The notes below the pieces were generated by a model. The model worked only from the letters and a program-made list of their open reading frames with translations, did no database searches and was not told where the DNA came from. Positions 24,311 through 32,714 of a stretch of 64,000 nucleotides of DNA are shown here, in pieces; within the stretch, counting starts at the first letter, position 1, and the number at the start of each line of letters is the position of its first letter. A program made the translations under genes and the position numbers. The DNA comes from an uncultured Prevotellaceae bacterium (lineage in GTDB: Bacteria; Bacteroidota; Bacteroidia; Bacteroidales; Bacteroidaceae). Location of the stretch: contig OMXV01000005.1 of the NCBI GenBank assembly GCA_900315075.1, forward strand, positions 186,001 to 250,000. The letters run 5' to 3'.

Positions 24311-25261
24311 ATGGGATTATTCGGTATATTTGGTAAGAAAAAGAAGGAAACGCTCGATAAAGGACTGGAGCGTTCCAAGCAGAGCATTTTTGGTAAGATT
24401 TCCAAAGCCATCGCAGGTAAGTCGAAAGTGGACGATGAGGTGCTCGACGACCTCGAGGAAGTGCTCATCACATCGGATGTTGGTGTGGACACCACCATCA
24501 AAATCATTCAGCGCATTGAAGAGCGTGTGGCAAGAGATAAGTATGTCTCAACATCAGAACTGAATCGAATCCTTCGGGAGGAAATCGCCGCCCTGTTGGC
24601 AGAGAACAATTCTGAAGATAACGAAAATTGGGATCTCCCTGCTGACCATAAACCATACGTCATACTCGTAGTGGGTGTCAATGGTGTGGGGAAAACTACC
24701 ACTATTGGAAAATTGGCTTATCAGTTTAAGAATGCCGGTAAGAAGGTGTATCTCGGTGCCGCTGATACGTTCCGTGCAGCTGCTGTAGATCAGTTATGTA
24801 TCTGGGGCGAAAGGGTAGGTGTGCCCGTCATCAAACAGCAGATGGGTGCCGATCCGGCTTCTGTGGCTTTCGATACACTCAGTTCTGCAAAAGCCAATGA
24901 CGCCGATGTGGTCATCATCGATACAGCAGGTCGTCTGCACAACAAGGTGGGATTGATGAACGAGCTGAAGAAAATCAAGGATGTGATGAAGAAAGTGCTG
25001 CCACAGGCTCCCGATGAGGTGATGCTCGTGCTCGATGGAAGTACTGGTCAGAATGCTTTTGAACAGGCAAAGCAGTTCGCCGCAGTCACACAAATCACCA
25101 GCATGGCTATCACTAAACTTGATGGAACTGCAAAGGGTGGCGTGGTCATCGGTATCAGCGACCAATTGAAGGTGCCCGTAAAATATATCGGACTGGGAGA
25201 GGGCATGGAGGATCTCCAACTGTTCAATAAAAAACAGTTTGTTGACTCCCTTTTTAGTTAA
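24311..25261 (+). CDS. ftsY: signal recognition particle receptor
   Basis: 316 residues. GTPase that docks the SRP-ribosome complex at the membrane. The short N-terminus (MGLFGIFGKKKK) is basic and lacks the long acidic A domain of E. coli FtsY. The N domain is helical (about 15-95). The G domain has GVNGVGKTTTIGKLA (G1), DTFRAAAVDQL (G2), DTAGRLHNK (G3) and TKLDGTAKGG (G4). The final SLFS region follows the membrane-binding helix. The ATG at 24311 is preferred over upstream codons because it gives the amphipathic MGLF start usual for Bacteroidetes FtsY. It precedes rimO by about 105 bases. Confidence 0.95.
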   Translation: MGLFGIFGKKKKETLDKGLERSKQSIFGKISKAIAGKSKVDDEVLDDLEEVLITSDVGVDTTIKIIQRIEERVARDKYVSTSELNRILREEIAALLAENNSEDNENWDLPADHKPYVILVVGVNGVGKTTTIGKLAYQFKNAGKKVYLGAADTFRAAAVDQLCIWGERVGVPVIKQQMGADPASVAFDTLSSAKANDADVVIIDTAGRLHNKVGLMNELKKIKDVMKKVLPQAPDEVMLVLDGSTGQNAFEQAKQFAAVTQITSMAITKLDGTAKGGVVIGISDQLKVPVKYIGLGEGMEDLQLFNKKQFVDSLFS

Positions 25262-25301
25262 ACTTAGAAGTGTGAAACTTGGTGATGTTATAGGATTTGT
25301 T

Positions 25302-25350
25302 TATACTCCCAAACTCTTATACTCCCAAACTCCTATACTCCCAAACTCCA
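25302..25350. repeat. three tandem 16-bp units between ftsY and rimO
   Basis: TATACTCCCAAACTCT-type unit repeated three times with one or two changes. Just downstream of the ftsY stop, in keeping with the habit of this genome to carry a private repeat in each spacer. Confidence 0.75.
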
Positions 25351-25366
25351 AAAACCACGGCCTTTT

Positions 25367-26668
25367 ATGATTAAAAACCAGGTAGACATCATTACTATGG
25401 GTTGCTCGAAGAATCTCATTGACAGTGAGATTCTGATGAAGCAATTCGAAGAAAACGGATACAAATGTGTTCACGACAGCGCTCATCCCAAAGGTGAGAT
25501 TGTGGTCGTGAATACATGTGGTTTTATACAAGATGCCAAGGAGGAAAGCATCAATACCATCCTCGAACTGGCACAGGCAAAGGAGGAAGGCAGAATCAAA
25601 AAACTCTTTGTGATGGGCTGTCTCTCACAGAGGTATCGTGAGGAGTTGCAGAAAGAAATCCCTGCTGTAGATAAATACTATGGTAAATTCGATTATAAGC
25701 AACTCATCTCTGACCTTGGATGTCGTCTCATTGACACTTGTAATGGGAGAAGGCATATCACAACACCACGGCATTACGCCTATCTGAAAATAAGTGAAGG
25801 ATGCGACCGCCACTGCGCTTATTGCGCTATACCCATTATCACTGGAAAGCATGTGAGCCGCCCAATGGAGGATATCCTTGAGGAAGCTCAGCAATTGGTT
25901 GATGGGGGTGTGAGAGAACTGTTGGTTATCGCTCAGGAACTTACCTTCTATGGACTCGACCTCTATGGGACGCGTAAAATCGCTGAATTAGTCACCCGTC
26001 TGGCCGAGATTAAGAAACTGAGATGGATACGGTTGCATTATGCTTATCCCACAGATTTCCCCATGGAACTGCTCGATGTGATGCGTGAGCAAAAGAAGGT
26101 GTGCAAATATATGGACATCGCATTGCAACATATCTCAGACCGTATGCTTGAAAGGATGCACAGACACATTACCAGTCAACAGACTTATCAACTCATTCAG
26201 GATATGCGGGAAAAAGTGCCTGGAATAGCACTGAGGACGACAATGATGGTGGGATTCCCCGGAGAGACAGAGGAGGACTTCCAACAATTATTGGATTTCG
26301 TCAGATGGGCAAGGTTTGAGCGCTTAGGTGCTTTCGCCTATTCCGAGGAGGATGGTACATATGGAGCTATCCATTATAAGGATGATGTGCCAGAGGAAGT
26401 GAAACAAGAACGACTTTCACGACTGATGGCTTTACAGCAGGAAATCAGTGCTGAGATTGAGGCTGAGGCAATTGGGAAAAAGATGTTGGTGGTCGTCGAT
26501 CAAAAACAGGGCGATTACTATGTGGGGCGCACTCAATATAGTTCGCCAGAGGTTGACACCGAGGTGCTTATTCCCGCCGACGAACGCCGTTTACGCACAG
26601 GATGTTTCTATGAGGCAACAATCACTGGCGCAGAAGAGTTCGACCTGTATGCAGAGGTCGGTTCTTAG
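25367..26668 (+). CDS. rimO: ribosomal protein S12 methylthiotransferase
   Basis: 433 residues. Radical-SAM enzyme adding a methylthio group to Asp in ribosomal protein S12. The N-terminal MTTase domain holds the first cluster cysteines Cys13 (TMGCSKN), Cys51 (VNTCGF) and Cys85 (VMGCLSQR). The radical-SAM domain holds CDRHCAYC (Cys146/150/153). YLKISEGCDRHCAYCAIP, EVP-type AQELTFYGLDLYG and the TRAM domain at the end (about 370-433) all match RimO rather than MiaB, which would have a different N-terminal signature. Placed downstream of ftsY on the same strand. Confidence 0.95.
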   Translation: MIKNQVDIITMGCSKNLIDSEILMKQFEENGYKCVHDSAHPKGEIVVVNTCGFIQDAKEESINTILELAQAKEEGRIKKLFVMGCLSQRYREELQKEIPAVDKYYGKFDYKQLISDLGCRLIDTCNGRRHITTPRHYAYLKISEGCDRHCAYCAIPIITGKHVSRPMEDILEEAQQLVDGGVRELLVIAQELTFYGLDLYGTRKIAELVTRLAEIKKLRWIRLHYAYPTDFPMELLDVMREQKKVCKYMDIALQHISDRMLERMHRHITSQQTYQLIQDMREKVPGIALRTTMMVGFPGETEEDFQQLLDFVRWARFERLGAFAYSEEDGTYGAIHYKDDVPEEVKQERLSRLMALQQEISAEIEAEAIGKKMLVVVDQKQGDYYVGRTQYSSPEVDTEVLIPADERRLRTGCFYEATITGAEEFDLYAEVGS

Positions 26669-26682
26669 TTGGTGGTAAGAGG

Positions 26683-26766
26683 AATTTCCAATTTTAGCTT
26701 CACTGATTTTTGTCACGACTCGGCATAGTTCAAACAAGTTCAACTCTGCCCTCGCTGCTCCAAAAA
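26683..26766. repeat. 84-bp dispersed intergenic element, copy 2
   Basis: Second copy of the element at 9750-9833, same orientation on the plus strand, downstream of rimO. Followed by a CAATCTTCAAT array (about 26767-26806), as in copy 1. Confidence 0.85.
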
Positions 26767-26816
26767 ATCAATCTTAATTTTCAATCTTCAATCTTCAATT
26801 TTCATTATTCAGAGTT

Positions 26817-27101
26817 ATGACTCATAAAGAATTTATCTCCCAAATGGCCAAAGACCTCGACAAATCTCATAAGGATATGGAGATGATGGTCGATACTGTC
26901 GTTGCGACTATAGCACAAAATTTAGAGGAAGGGAGTGTCGTACGGATACCTGAGTTTGGAAAATTCGAGGCAAGAAAGCATTATGAACGAATAATCGCCA
27001 ATCCTGAGACAGGAACGAGAAAACTCGTGCCGCCAAGATTATCAATCGCTTTTACACCAGCATTTGCCGTTTTGGAACAACCATCAAGGGAGGAATTGTA
27101 A
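26817..27101 (+). CDS. HU-family DNA-binding protein
   Basis: 94 residues with the complete HU/IHF fold. Two helices open it (EFISQMAKDLDKSHKDMEMMVDTVVATIAQNL). VVRIPEFGKFEARKHYERI follows, the HU sheet signature with GxFE, and then the arm RIIANPETGTRKLVPPRLSIAFTP with the NPxTG tip and a Pro near the intercalation position. It should bend DNA. Its stop is 1 base from the start of the HU-TM gene, so the two genes are translationally linked and may form a heterodimer. Confidence 0.9.
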   Translation: MTHKEFISQMAKDLDKSHKDMEMMVDTVVATIAQNLEEGSVVRIPEFGKFEARKHYERIIANPETGTRKLVPPRLSIAFTPAFAVLEQPSREEL

Positions 27102-27102
27102 G

Positions 27103-28134
27103 ATGAATGTCATAGCTATAGAAGAACTGGCAAAAGTCATTGCCAATAAGCATCATCTCACACAGCAAGAGGCTGATGCTTTCATCAACGCTTTTTTCAA
27201 AAACATACGCAATGCCTTGGCTACTGAGAAATTGGTAAAAATCAAGGGCTTAGGTACCTTTGCAGTTGCGGTGATGAAATCTACCGAATATCCAGGGCGA
27301 AAATGCAAGGTGATGACCTTCTCACCAGAGCCCAAGCTCTCCAAACAAATCAATAAGCCTTTTGCTCAATTCGAGGTGGTTACACTTGCCGAAGGTGTCA
27401 CTTTTGATGATGTCACGGAGGAGACTGGCAACGACAGCCTAATCAAGACTGTGGCAAAAGATGAAATCTCGGTCGATGATTTGCCGATGGTCGATTCATG
27501 GGTGATGGTGGAAATGGCTGATACTCCAGATTTGGTGGAAGAACAATTGCCTGCCATGTCGGATGATGAACATTCTGATGATTCAGAGGCAGCAGAAACC
27601 GCTCCTGATGATTCGATTGCCGATGGTGAATCTACTCATATAGAAGGTGAAAAGGATTCTCCAGTTCGCGTTGAAATGTCTGATAATCATGACGCTGAGA
27701 GTCAAGGACATGTTACTTCTCGAAGTGGTTGGTGGAAATGGGCGGTCGGTGTTGCTATTGCAGCATGCTTGCTCATCGGTTTCTTCTTGCTGAGACCTTC
27801 TAATAATGCCTCACAGAGTAGTACCACATCATCCGAAGTGGCACAGAAAGAATCCGAAGATAGCAAGGATAATTTACCTACAACATCTGATAACTCTTCC
27901 GTCCAAAATCCTGAAGACCAATATGCTGAGGAGAATGAACGTTGTAAATATGGTGCTTACAAAATCGTGGGTTTGGATACCATCATCACTGTAACTCCTG
28001 GTATGGACTTGCAGCGCATTGCTACTATCTTCCTTGGTTCTGAAATGCAGATGTACCTTACTGCCATGAACGATGGCAACGACAATCCACAAGTCGGCGA
28101 GCAATACAAAATCCCCAAGATTGAGCTGAAATAA
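27103..28134 (+). CDS. HU-domain membrane protein with C-terminal LysM-like domain
   Basis: 343 residues from the ATG at 27103, which lies 1 base after the upstream HU gene. Residues 1-95 are an HU-like fold (LAKVIANKHHLTQQEADAFI, then VKIKGLGTFAVAVMKSTEYPG, the HU GxGxF sheet) with a short arm. A long acidic, disordered linker follows (about 100-205). One membrane helix covers about 211-230 (WWKWAVGVAIAACLLIGFFLL), then a Ser/Asn-rich stretch. A compact C-terminal domain (about 285-343) has LDTIITVTPGMDLQRIATIFLGSEMQMYLTAMN... QVGEQYKIPKIELK, which reads like LysM (LxxIA..., then G..L.IP). Predicted topology: HU fold inside, LysM-like domain in the periplasm. Such a protein could tie DNA to the cell wall. 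The convergent SPOR gene is built the same way. Confidence 0.8.
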   Translation: MNVIAIEELAKVIANKHHLTQQEADAFINAFFKNIRNALATEKLVKIKGLGTFAVAVMKSTEYPGRKCKVMTFSPEPKLSKQINKPFAQFEVVTLAEGVTFDDVTEETGNDSLIKTVAKDEISVDDLPMVDSWVMVEMADTPDLVEEQLPAMSDDEHSDDSEAAETAPDDSIADGESTHIEGEKDSPVRVEMSDNHDAESQGHVTSRSGWWKWAVGVAIAACLLIGFFLLRPSNNASQSSTTSSEVAQKESEDSKDNLPTTSDNSSVQNPEDQYAEENERCKYGAYKIVGLDTIITVTPGMDLQRIATIFLGSEMQMYLTAMNDGNDNPQVGEQYKIPKIELK

Positions 28135-28278
28135 TAATATCGGTTGTAACATGAGGGTGTGTCAAAATGAAGATTTTCACAACCAACATTTGCAATTTGC
28201 AGTCATTATGGCGGCCTGCAGGGCCAACAAGCACATAGCCCAGGGCAATGTCCTGGGTTTTTATGTTTGGTAACAATT

Positions 28279-28340
28279 GTCGCCCTGAAAGGGCAAAAGC
28301 ATAGATTATCAACGCTTTTGCCCTTTCAGGGCGACTTTTA
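28279..28340. terminator. perfect 22-bp hairpin between convergent genes
   Basis: The arms at 28279-28300 and 28314-28335 are exact reverse complements (22 bp, core GCCCTGAAAGGGC) around a 13-base loop, followed by TTTTAT. It ends the HU-TM transcript and lies in a cluster of related CCCAGGGC/GCCCTGG motifs (28235-28375), a mobile-looking palindromic element. Confidence 0.8.
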
Positions 28341-28377
28341 TACTCTGCCTTATACCCAGGGCGATTGCCCTGAAATG

Positions 28378-28905
28378 TTAAGATTCTTCTCCCGTTTTCA
28401 AGATAATGCTTGTGGCACCGATGGTGAACAGACTGCCATTCTCTATCACCCGACGCTCACGGTCGCCCAAGATAACATTATCGACGAAGGTGCCAGTATT
28501 GCTGGGACCATCACGGAGTGTGTATTTCAACCGTCCATTTTTGTCGCGCGATACATTGATGACGCAGTGCAGCATGTCCACACTGGGGTCAACGGTTTCG
28601 ATGGGAATGTTGGTCTTACTGCCTTTCATATAGCGACCAATGGTGTTGTCACCCATGTGGAGAGGTAACACCTGCTTGAAATGGAAAACGTTCTCTATCA
28701 CGACGATAGAGCCACAACTGTTCTCCTCAACTTGTTCCTCGGGACGTTCCTCGCGCTGGAGGTTACGCAATTTGGATACCCCCATACGAATGCCGAACTG
28801 CTTTCCGCAGTTCGGACATTGAAAGACAAGGGACTGACCTTGTTCGTATCTTGTCTCATCAAAAGTGATGAATTGGTCACATTTCGGACAACGTACTCTC
28901 TTCAT
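28378..28905 (-). CDS. zinc-ribbon plus FHA-domain protein
   Basis: 175 residues. An N-terminal zinc ribbon (VRCPKCD at 4-10, FQCPNCGKQFGIRMG at about 28-42) is followed by a linker. The FHA domain covers about 75-170, with NTIGRYMKGSKTNIPIET (GR core), MLHCVINVSRD (the S/H strand, here CVINV) and GPSNTGTFVDNVIL (the N-x-G-T-F signature). FHA domains bind phosphothreonine peptides. No Ser/Thr kinase gene is visible nearby. It sits between the HU-TM and HU-SPOR genes, on the same strand as the latter and 1 base after it, so it is probably co-expressed with that envelope gene. Confidence 0.85.
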   Translation of the reverse strand: MKRVRCPKCDQFITFDETRYEQGQSLVFQCPNCGKQFGIRMGVSKLRNLQREERPEEQVEENSCGSIVVIENVFHFKQVLPLHMGDNTIGRYMKGSKTNIPIETVDPSVDMLHCVINVSRDKNGRLKYTLRDGPSNTGTFVDNVILGDRERRVIENGSLFTIGATSIILKTGEES

Positions 28906-28906
28906 C

Positions 28907-29977
28907 CTATTTCATTTGCATAATCCAACCGCTGGCAGCATTCTTGTTGGCAAGCAACTCCTGAAGAGCTACGTTGGCTTCCTCGTGGGTTTTATAGCTG
29001 CCATAGACAATCACATTCTGAGATTTGTAGTCGATTAAGACAGCTTTCTTGGCACCCTGTGCATGAAGTTGGTCGAGGAATGATTGTACATTTTCGCTGG
29101 GGATGCTATAGCCAAGTACAACGGTGAAGTCGCCGACACTGGGGGAAACACCCACTTCTTCCTCTTGGTTGAGACGATCGGAGACAGCTTCCATGAAACT
29201 GATAATACTGCGGGGAGAAGTAGTTGCGGCGGTTGTCTCTTCTGCTTCTTCTACAGTAGAGGTGGGAAGTACGCTGGCTTCGGTGGCGCCAGACTCTATG
29301 GCATTCATCTCATCAGGGCCTACGGGACGGGCAAAAAGGAACAATGCCGCAGCGGCTACTGCTGTGACGGCAAGGTTGCGAAGCACGCTGACCTTGATGC
29401 TGATGGTTTTCTCTTCTCTTTCGGGGGCGTTGTCTAATTGTGACATGATTGTTGCAAGACTTGGTTTGTGAGAACGGGAAGACGAGTGCTCGTCTTCGGG
29501 ACTGCTGACCACCACCATCCTGCCTGGAAGGGGGAGGGAAGTGGACTGCTGCTGGGCTTGGAGACGATAGAACTCATAGGCATCGAGACCATAGAGCCAT
29601 GGCGTGAGCACACCGGCTTCGCAAGGTTCAAACTCGTAGTTGCCCTCAGCGTTCAGCGACAGACGGCCAATGCCGTACAGGTTATAACTGCCGTTCTTTT
29701 CAATTTGATACTTGAGCTGGCGAACATCCTGTGAGATACGCTCCACAGCTTCGGAGATACTTATGCCATAGCAATCAGCATACGACTGGGCAAGAAGCGT
29801 GTCATTCATCGTCAACTGTGAATTGAAGCCCAAAGTGCGAAGAGGGGGAAGAAATATCTTCTCTCTCTCATCGTAACGGGCGCATACATGATGCGTCATA
29901 AAACCGCCCAGGCCAGGCACTATCACGCAGTCGTTGCTAAGCAATAATACTTCAATGTGTCTTTCTAATTTCATCAT
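28907..29977 (-). CDS. HU-CCDC81-like membrane protein with SPOR domain
   Basis: 356 residues. Residues 1-125 match the HU-CCDC81-type fold of Bacteroidetes: LERHIEVLLLSNDCVIVPGLGGFMTHHVCA, then a second unit with IEKNGSYNLYGIGRLSLNAEGNYEFEP. A linker leads to one membrane helix (about 199-217, LRNLAVTAVAAAALFLFARPV). A SPOR domain is at the C-terminus (about 280-354: FTVVLGYSIPSENVQSFLDQL, KAVLIDYKSQNVIVYGSYKTHEEANVALQEL, SGWIMQM). SPOR domains bind denuded glycan at division septa. Predicted topology places the HU-like part inside and SPOR outside. The promoter ends 4 bases before the ATG, so the mRNA is likely leaderless. Function unproven; division-site DNA-wall linkage is inference. Confidence 0.85.
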   Translation of the reverse strand: MMKLERHIEVLLLSNDCVIVPGLGGFMTHHVCARYDEREKIFLPPLRTLGFNSQLTMNDTLLAQSYADCYGISISEAVERISQDVRQLKYQIEKNGSYNLYGIGRLSLNAEGNYEFEPCEAGVLTPWLYGLDAYEFYRLQAQQQSTSLPLPGRMVVVSSPEDEHSSSRSHKPSLATIMSQLDNAPEREEKTISIKVSVLRNLAVTAVAAAALFLFARPVGPDEMNAIESGATEASVLPTSTVEEAEETTAATTSPRSIISFMEAVSDRLNQEEEVGVSPSVGDFTVVLGYSIPSENVQSFLDQLHAQGAKKAVLIDYKSQNVIVYGSYKTHEEANVALQELLANKNAASGWIMQMK

Positions 29978-29981
29978 GCTG

Positions 29982-30012
29982 CAAAATTACCATTTTTTTT
30001 CTAATTCCACAA
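29982..30012 (-). promoter_or_regulatory. promoter of the HU-SPOR gene
   Basis: On the minus strand TTG (30012-30010), a 20-base spacer, then TAATTTTG (29989-29982). The start codon (29977) follows only 4 bases later. Confidence 0.6.
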
Positions 30013-30051
30013 CAATTTCACATGATAATTTTTTGAGTTCAGATTAAAAAA

Positions 30052-30115
30052 TCTACGGAGTTTGAGAATAATAGAGATGCGTCGAAAGCGCATAAAAACT
30101 CCTTAACTCCGTAGA
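30052..30115. repeat. nested inverted repeats upstream of the HU-SPOR gene
   Basis: TCTACGGAGTT (30052-30062) and AACTCCGTAGA (30105-30115) are exact inverted copies. Inside lies ATGCG-TCGAAAG-CGCAT. Likely a palindromic mobile element; also a plausible terminator for the gene to the right. Confidence 0.65.
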
Positions 30116-30158
30116 ATATCTTATATAGAAATCGTTTCTCCGTGGATTTTATTTCGTC

Positions 30159-30178
30159 GGACGCGATACATCGCGTCC
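30159..30178. repeat. GGACGCGATACATCGCGTCC palindrome abutting a stop codon
   Basis: An 8-bp perfect stem (GGACGCGA/TCGCGTCC) around TACA lies directly against the stop codon of the 30179-30655 gene. The sense strand reads TAGGGACGCGAT...ATCGCGTCC. It could act as an RNA 3' end. I believe similar GC palindromes are common after genes in related genomes, but I have not verified this. Confidence 0.6.
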
Positions 30179-30655
30179 CTACGGCCTTCCCATACGCTTT
30201 TTCGCATCGTTGTAAGCTGCCACCCAGTCGGTGTCGAGTGAAAAACGTGTCAGATAGCCTTGATTGGTAATGTAGGCAAGGACATACTCTTTGTTGGGGT
30301 CATGGAATTTGGGATGTGCCAAACTGATACCTGTAAAGAGGTCCATGATATCTGTACGCTCTTTCTTGGCACAAGTCAACAGGCTATTGGTGTATAGATT
30401 GATAAACTGATACAGGGCGAGTGCCTGATTGTCGAGCATGGTGACACTGCTGTCGGGCATCTGCTTGTATGCCTGCGAACCCAAATAGTAGAGGGCTTCA
30501 CGCTTGAAAGCTGCAATTTTGCGCTCTTCCAAGTTTTTGGTCCTGTCTTCGGCCACCGCCTTGGCTTTGCGGATAGCCTCATTGTAGGCATGTTGGGCAG
30601 AGACATTTAGCATGGATGTCATTAAGACTACTATCAAAAGTAATTTTCTTACCAT
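30179..30655 (-). CDS. small exported protein of unknown function
   Basis: 158 residues. Signal peptide about 1-20 (MVRKLLLIVVLMTSMLNVSAQ) with AQ cleavage site. The mature part is helical (YNEAIRKAKAVAEDRTKNLEERKIAAFKREALYYLGSQAYKQ). It also contains LDNQALALYQFINLYTNSLLTCAKKERTDIMDLF and a short C-terminal FSLDTDWVAAYNDAKKRMGRP. Looks like a single-domain periplasmic helical protein. It lies 38 bases downstream of the ABC ATPase gene on the same strand. No family could be assigned. Confidence 0.75.
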   Translation of the reverse strand: MVRKLLLIVVLMTSMLNVSAQHAYNEAIRKAKAVAEDRTKNLEERKIAAFKREALYYLGSQAYKQMPDSSVTMLDNQALALYQFINLYTNSLLTCAKKERTDIMDLFTGISLAHPKFHDPNKEYVLAYITNQGYLTRFSLDTDWVAAYNDAKKRMGRP

Positions 30656-30693
30656 AGGTGTATTTCTTTTTAATTATTTCGTTGGGTTTATAT

Positions 30694-32166
30694 TCAGAGT
30701 CTTTTATGCTTGTCGATGCAAGAGGGCAGTTCCTCTTGGTAATGTGTCACCATGATGATGGTTTTGTTGCGGCGACGGGCAAACGTATTGATAATTTCTC
30801 GCACGAGTTGACGATTTTCATCATCTAAGCCATGGAGCGGTTCGTCGAGAATCAGCAGTTCGGGGTCTTTTACGAAGGCACGTGCCAATAGCACTAATCG
30901 TTGTTCACCACTTGAAAGGCTCAGGAATGTACGTTCGTAAAGCCCTATCAGTCCGAAGATGTCCATCCACCAGCGGCAAACGGCGTATTCCTCTTCCGTG
31001 GGCTTGACATACAATCCGATGGAGTCTTTTAATCCACTGGCCACTATCCGCACGGCGGGAAGGTCTTTCTTGTAGGCCCGGTGCATCTCGGGTGAAACGT
31101 AGCCGATGTGGCGTTTGATGTCCCAAATAGTCTCGCCAGAGCCGCGAGGGATGCCAAATAGCGATATGTCGCAGGCATATCCCTGTGGGTTGTCGGCACA
31201 CACAAGGCTCAGAAGCGTAGATTTTCCCGAACCATTGCGACCGCTGAGCGACCATCTTTCACCATTCAAGATTGTCCAGTTGATGCGGTCGAGGATGACA
31301 CGGTTGCCATATTTTATGCTTACGTCGTGCATATTCACAACTTCAGCTGTATGGTATTCGCCTGTCTTATAAGGCAGATTTTCGATAGCTTTGACTTTCT
31401 CAGTGGAAAGCTGTGGCAAATTTTGCTGGCACTTAGCGTTTAGATATTCAGTGCGAGTCAATTTCTTGCCAACCACCATCTGGTCGGTCTCCACCACATG
31501 GGTGATGAAATCAGGCAGGTCGTCCGTCTTTGCCAACACCAGAATCAGCTGGATAGGCAGGTGGGCAATCAATTCCTGAAAGAGGTTTGTCAGCTGTTTG
31601 CGTGTTTCAGCGTCGAGACCGATGAATGGATTGTCCATAATCAGAATTCGCGGTTCGCTCAACAGCGCACGTGTCAGCTGGTATTTCCTAAGTTCTCCGC
31701 TTGAGAGTAGGATGATATATTTGTCTAAGAGCGTATGCAGACCAAACAGGTTGTAAATCCTTTGTTGAAAAGCGCGCCGTTCGGTGGTGTCACCTCCTGT
31801 CTGAAGGAAGGCCTCCTCCAACAGCTGTCCTGTTGTGGGTGTGCTCTCGTCGATGTCGTGATGGTTCCAGCGTTGCTGCAAATAGTAGGTGTTGTCGTTG
31901 TCACCGCCATAGCAGTCGCGGAATGTGATATATTTGATATTGTCGGAGACAAGTGGTTTCTTGCTCGGACTGAAATCGTAAGCTGGGTCCTCCATGAGCA
32001 GTGGATGGCGGCCAGTAAGGATATCCACTAACATGGATTTTCCGCTGCCATTACGTCCCACGATGGCAATGTGCTCATTGGCAAGGGCTTCGAAGTCCAC
32101 TGGTTGGGCCATCCGCCATTTCTCCATGCGGCAGACGCCATGCTTCACTCTTATTGTGGCTTGCAT
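30694..32166 (-). CDS. ModF-like tandem ABC ATPase
   Basis: 490 residues with two nucleotide-binding domains and no membrane helix. Domain 1: Walker A GRNGSGKS (about 37-44), signature [11 protein letters not shown], Walker [14 protein letters not shown]. Domain 2: [11 protein letters not shown] (about 314), signature [16 protein letters not shown], Walker [13 protein letters not shown], and the His switch VTHYQEELP. The long linker and overall length match ModF, whose role (photorepair/molybdate operon-linked) is poorly defined. Walker B of domain 1 ends DNP rather than DEP, so its catalytic Glu is replaced by Asn and that site may be weak. The start overlaps ruvC by 16 bases. Confidence 0.85.
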   Translation of the reverse strand: MQATIRVKHGVCRMEKWRMAQPVDFEALANEHIAIVGRNGSGKSMLVDILTGRHPLLMEDPAYDFSPSKKPLVSDNIKYITFRDCYGGDNDNTYYLQQRWNHHDIDESTPTTGQLLEEAFLQTGGDTTERRAFQQRIYNLFGLHTLLDKYIILLSSGELRKYQLTRALLSEPRILIMDNPFIGLDAETRKQLTNLFQELIAHLPIQLILVLAKTDDLPDFITHVVETDQMVVGKKLTRTEYLNAKCQQNLPQLSTEKVKAIENLPYKTGEYHTAEVVNMHDVSIKYGNRVILDRINWTILNGERWSLSGRNGSGKSTLLSLVCADNPQGYACDISLFGIPRGSGETIWDIKRHIGYVSPEMHRAYKKDLPAVRIVASGLKDSIGLYVKPTEEEYAVCRWWMDIFGLIGLYERTFLSLSSGEQRLVLLARAFVKDPELLILDEPLHGLDDENRQLVREIINTFARRRNKTIIMVTHYQEELPSCIDKHKRL

Positions 32167-32714
32167 ACACGGTCAGCGTTTTTGTTGACAAATTCCTTCC
32201 AGCTCCGGGCTCCTTTCTCTACAGTGGGTCTTCCCATCTGCATGAAATGGCAGTAGGCTGCGCCAAGTGCATCGGTGGCATCCAAGAATTGTGGACGGTC
32301 GTCTTCGGGGATGTTCAGTAGTCTGCGTAGCATTCCTGCCACTTGTTCCTTTGAGGCGTTGCCATTGCCTGTGATGGCCATCTTGATTTTCAGCGGTGCA
32401 TACTCGTGGATGGGAATGTCGCGCTGAATGGCGGCGGCGATGGCCACTCCCTGTGCACGCCCTAATTTCAACATCGATTGTACGTTTTTCCCGAAAAAGG
32501 GAGCCTCGATGGCCATCTCATCGGGAAGGTACTCGTCGATGACACCCGTCACCCGTTCAAACACCTTGCCAAGTTTCAGATAGGGGTCGCTCATCTTGCG
32601 CAAATCGACAGCCCCCATAGCAAGCATCTCGGCTTTGTTGCCTATGACACGTATCACGCCATAACCCATCACGTTGGTACCGGGGTCAATTCCGAGGATG
32701 ATCTTCTCTGTCAT
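32151..32714 (-). CDS. ruvC: Holliday junction resolvase
   Basis: 187 residues. The four catalytic acids of RuvC are present: Asp10 in [13 protein letters not shown], Glu70 in [19 protein letters not shown], and Asp145/Asp148 in [13 protein letters not shown]. Resolves four-way junctions made by RuvAB. Length is slightly above the usual 170-175 because of a basic tail ([17 protein letters not shown]). The start overlaps the MBL hydrolase gene by 4 bases, in a chain of ATGA-type overlaps. Confidence 0.95.
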   Translation of the reverse strand: MTEKIILGIDPGTNVMGYGVIRVIGNKAEMLAMGAVDLRKMSDPYLKLGKVFERVTGVIDEYLPDEMAIEAPFFGKNVQSMLKLGRAQGVAIAAAIQRDIPIHEYAPLKIKMAITGNGNASKEQVAGMLRRLLNIPEDDRPQFLDATDALGAAYCHFMQMGRPTVEKGARSWKEFVNKNADRVCKPQ

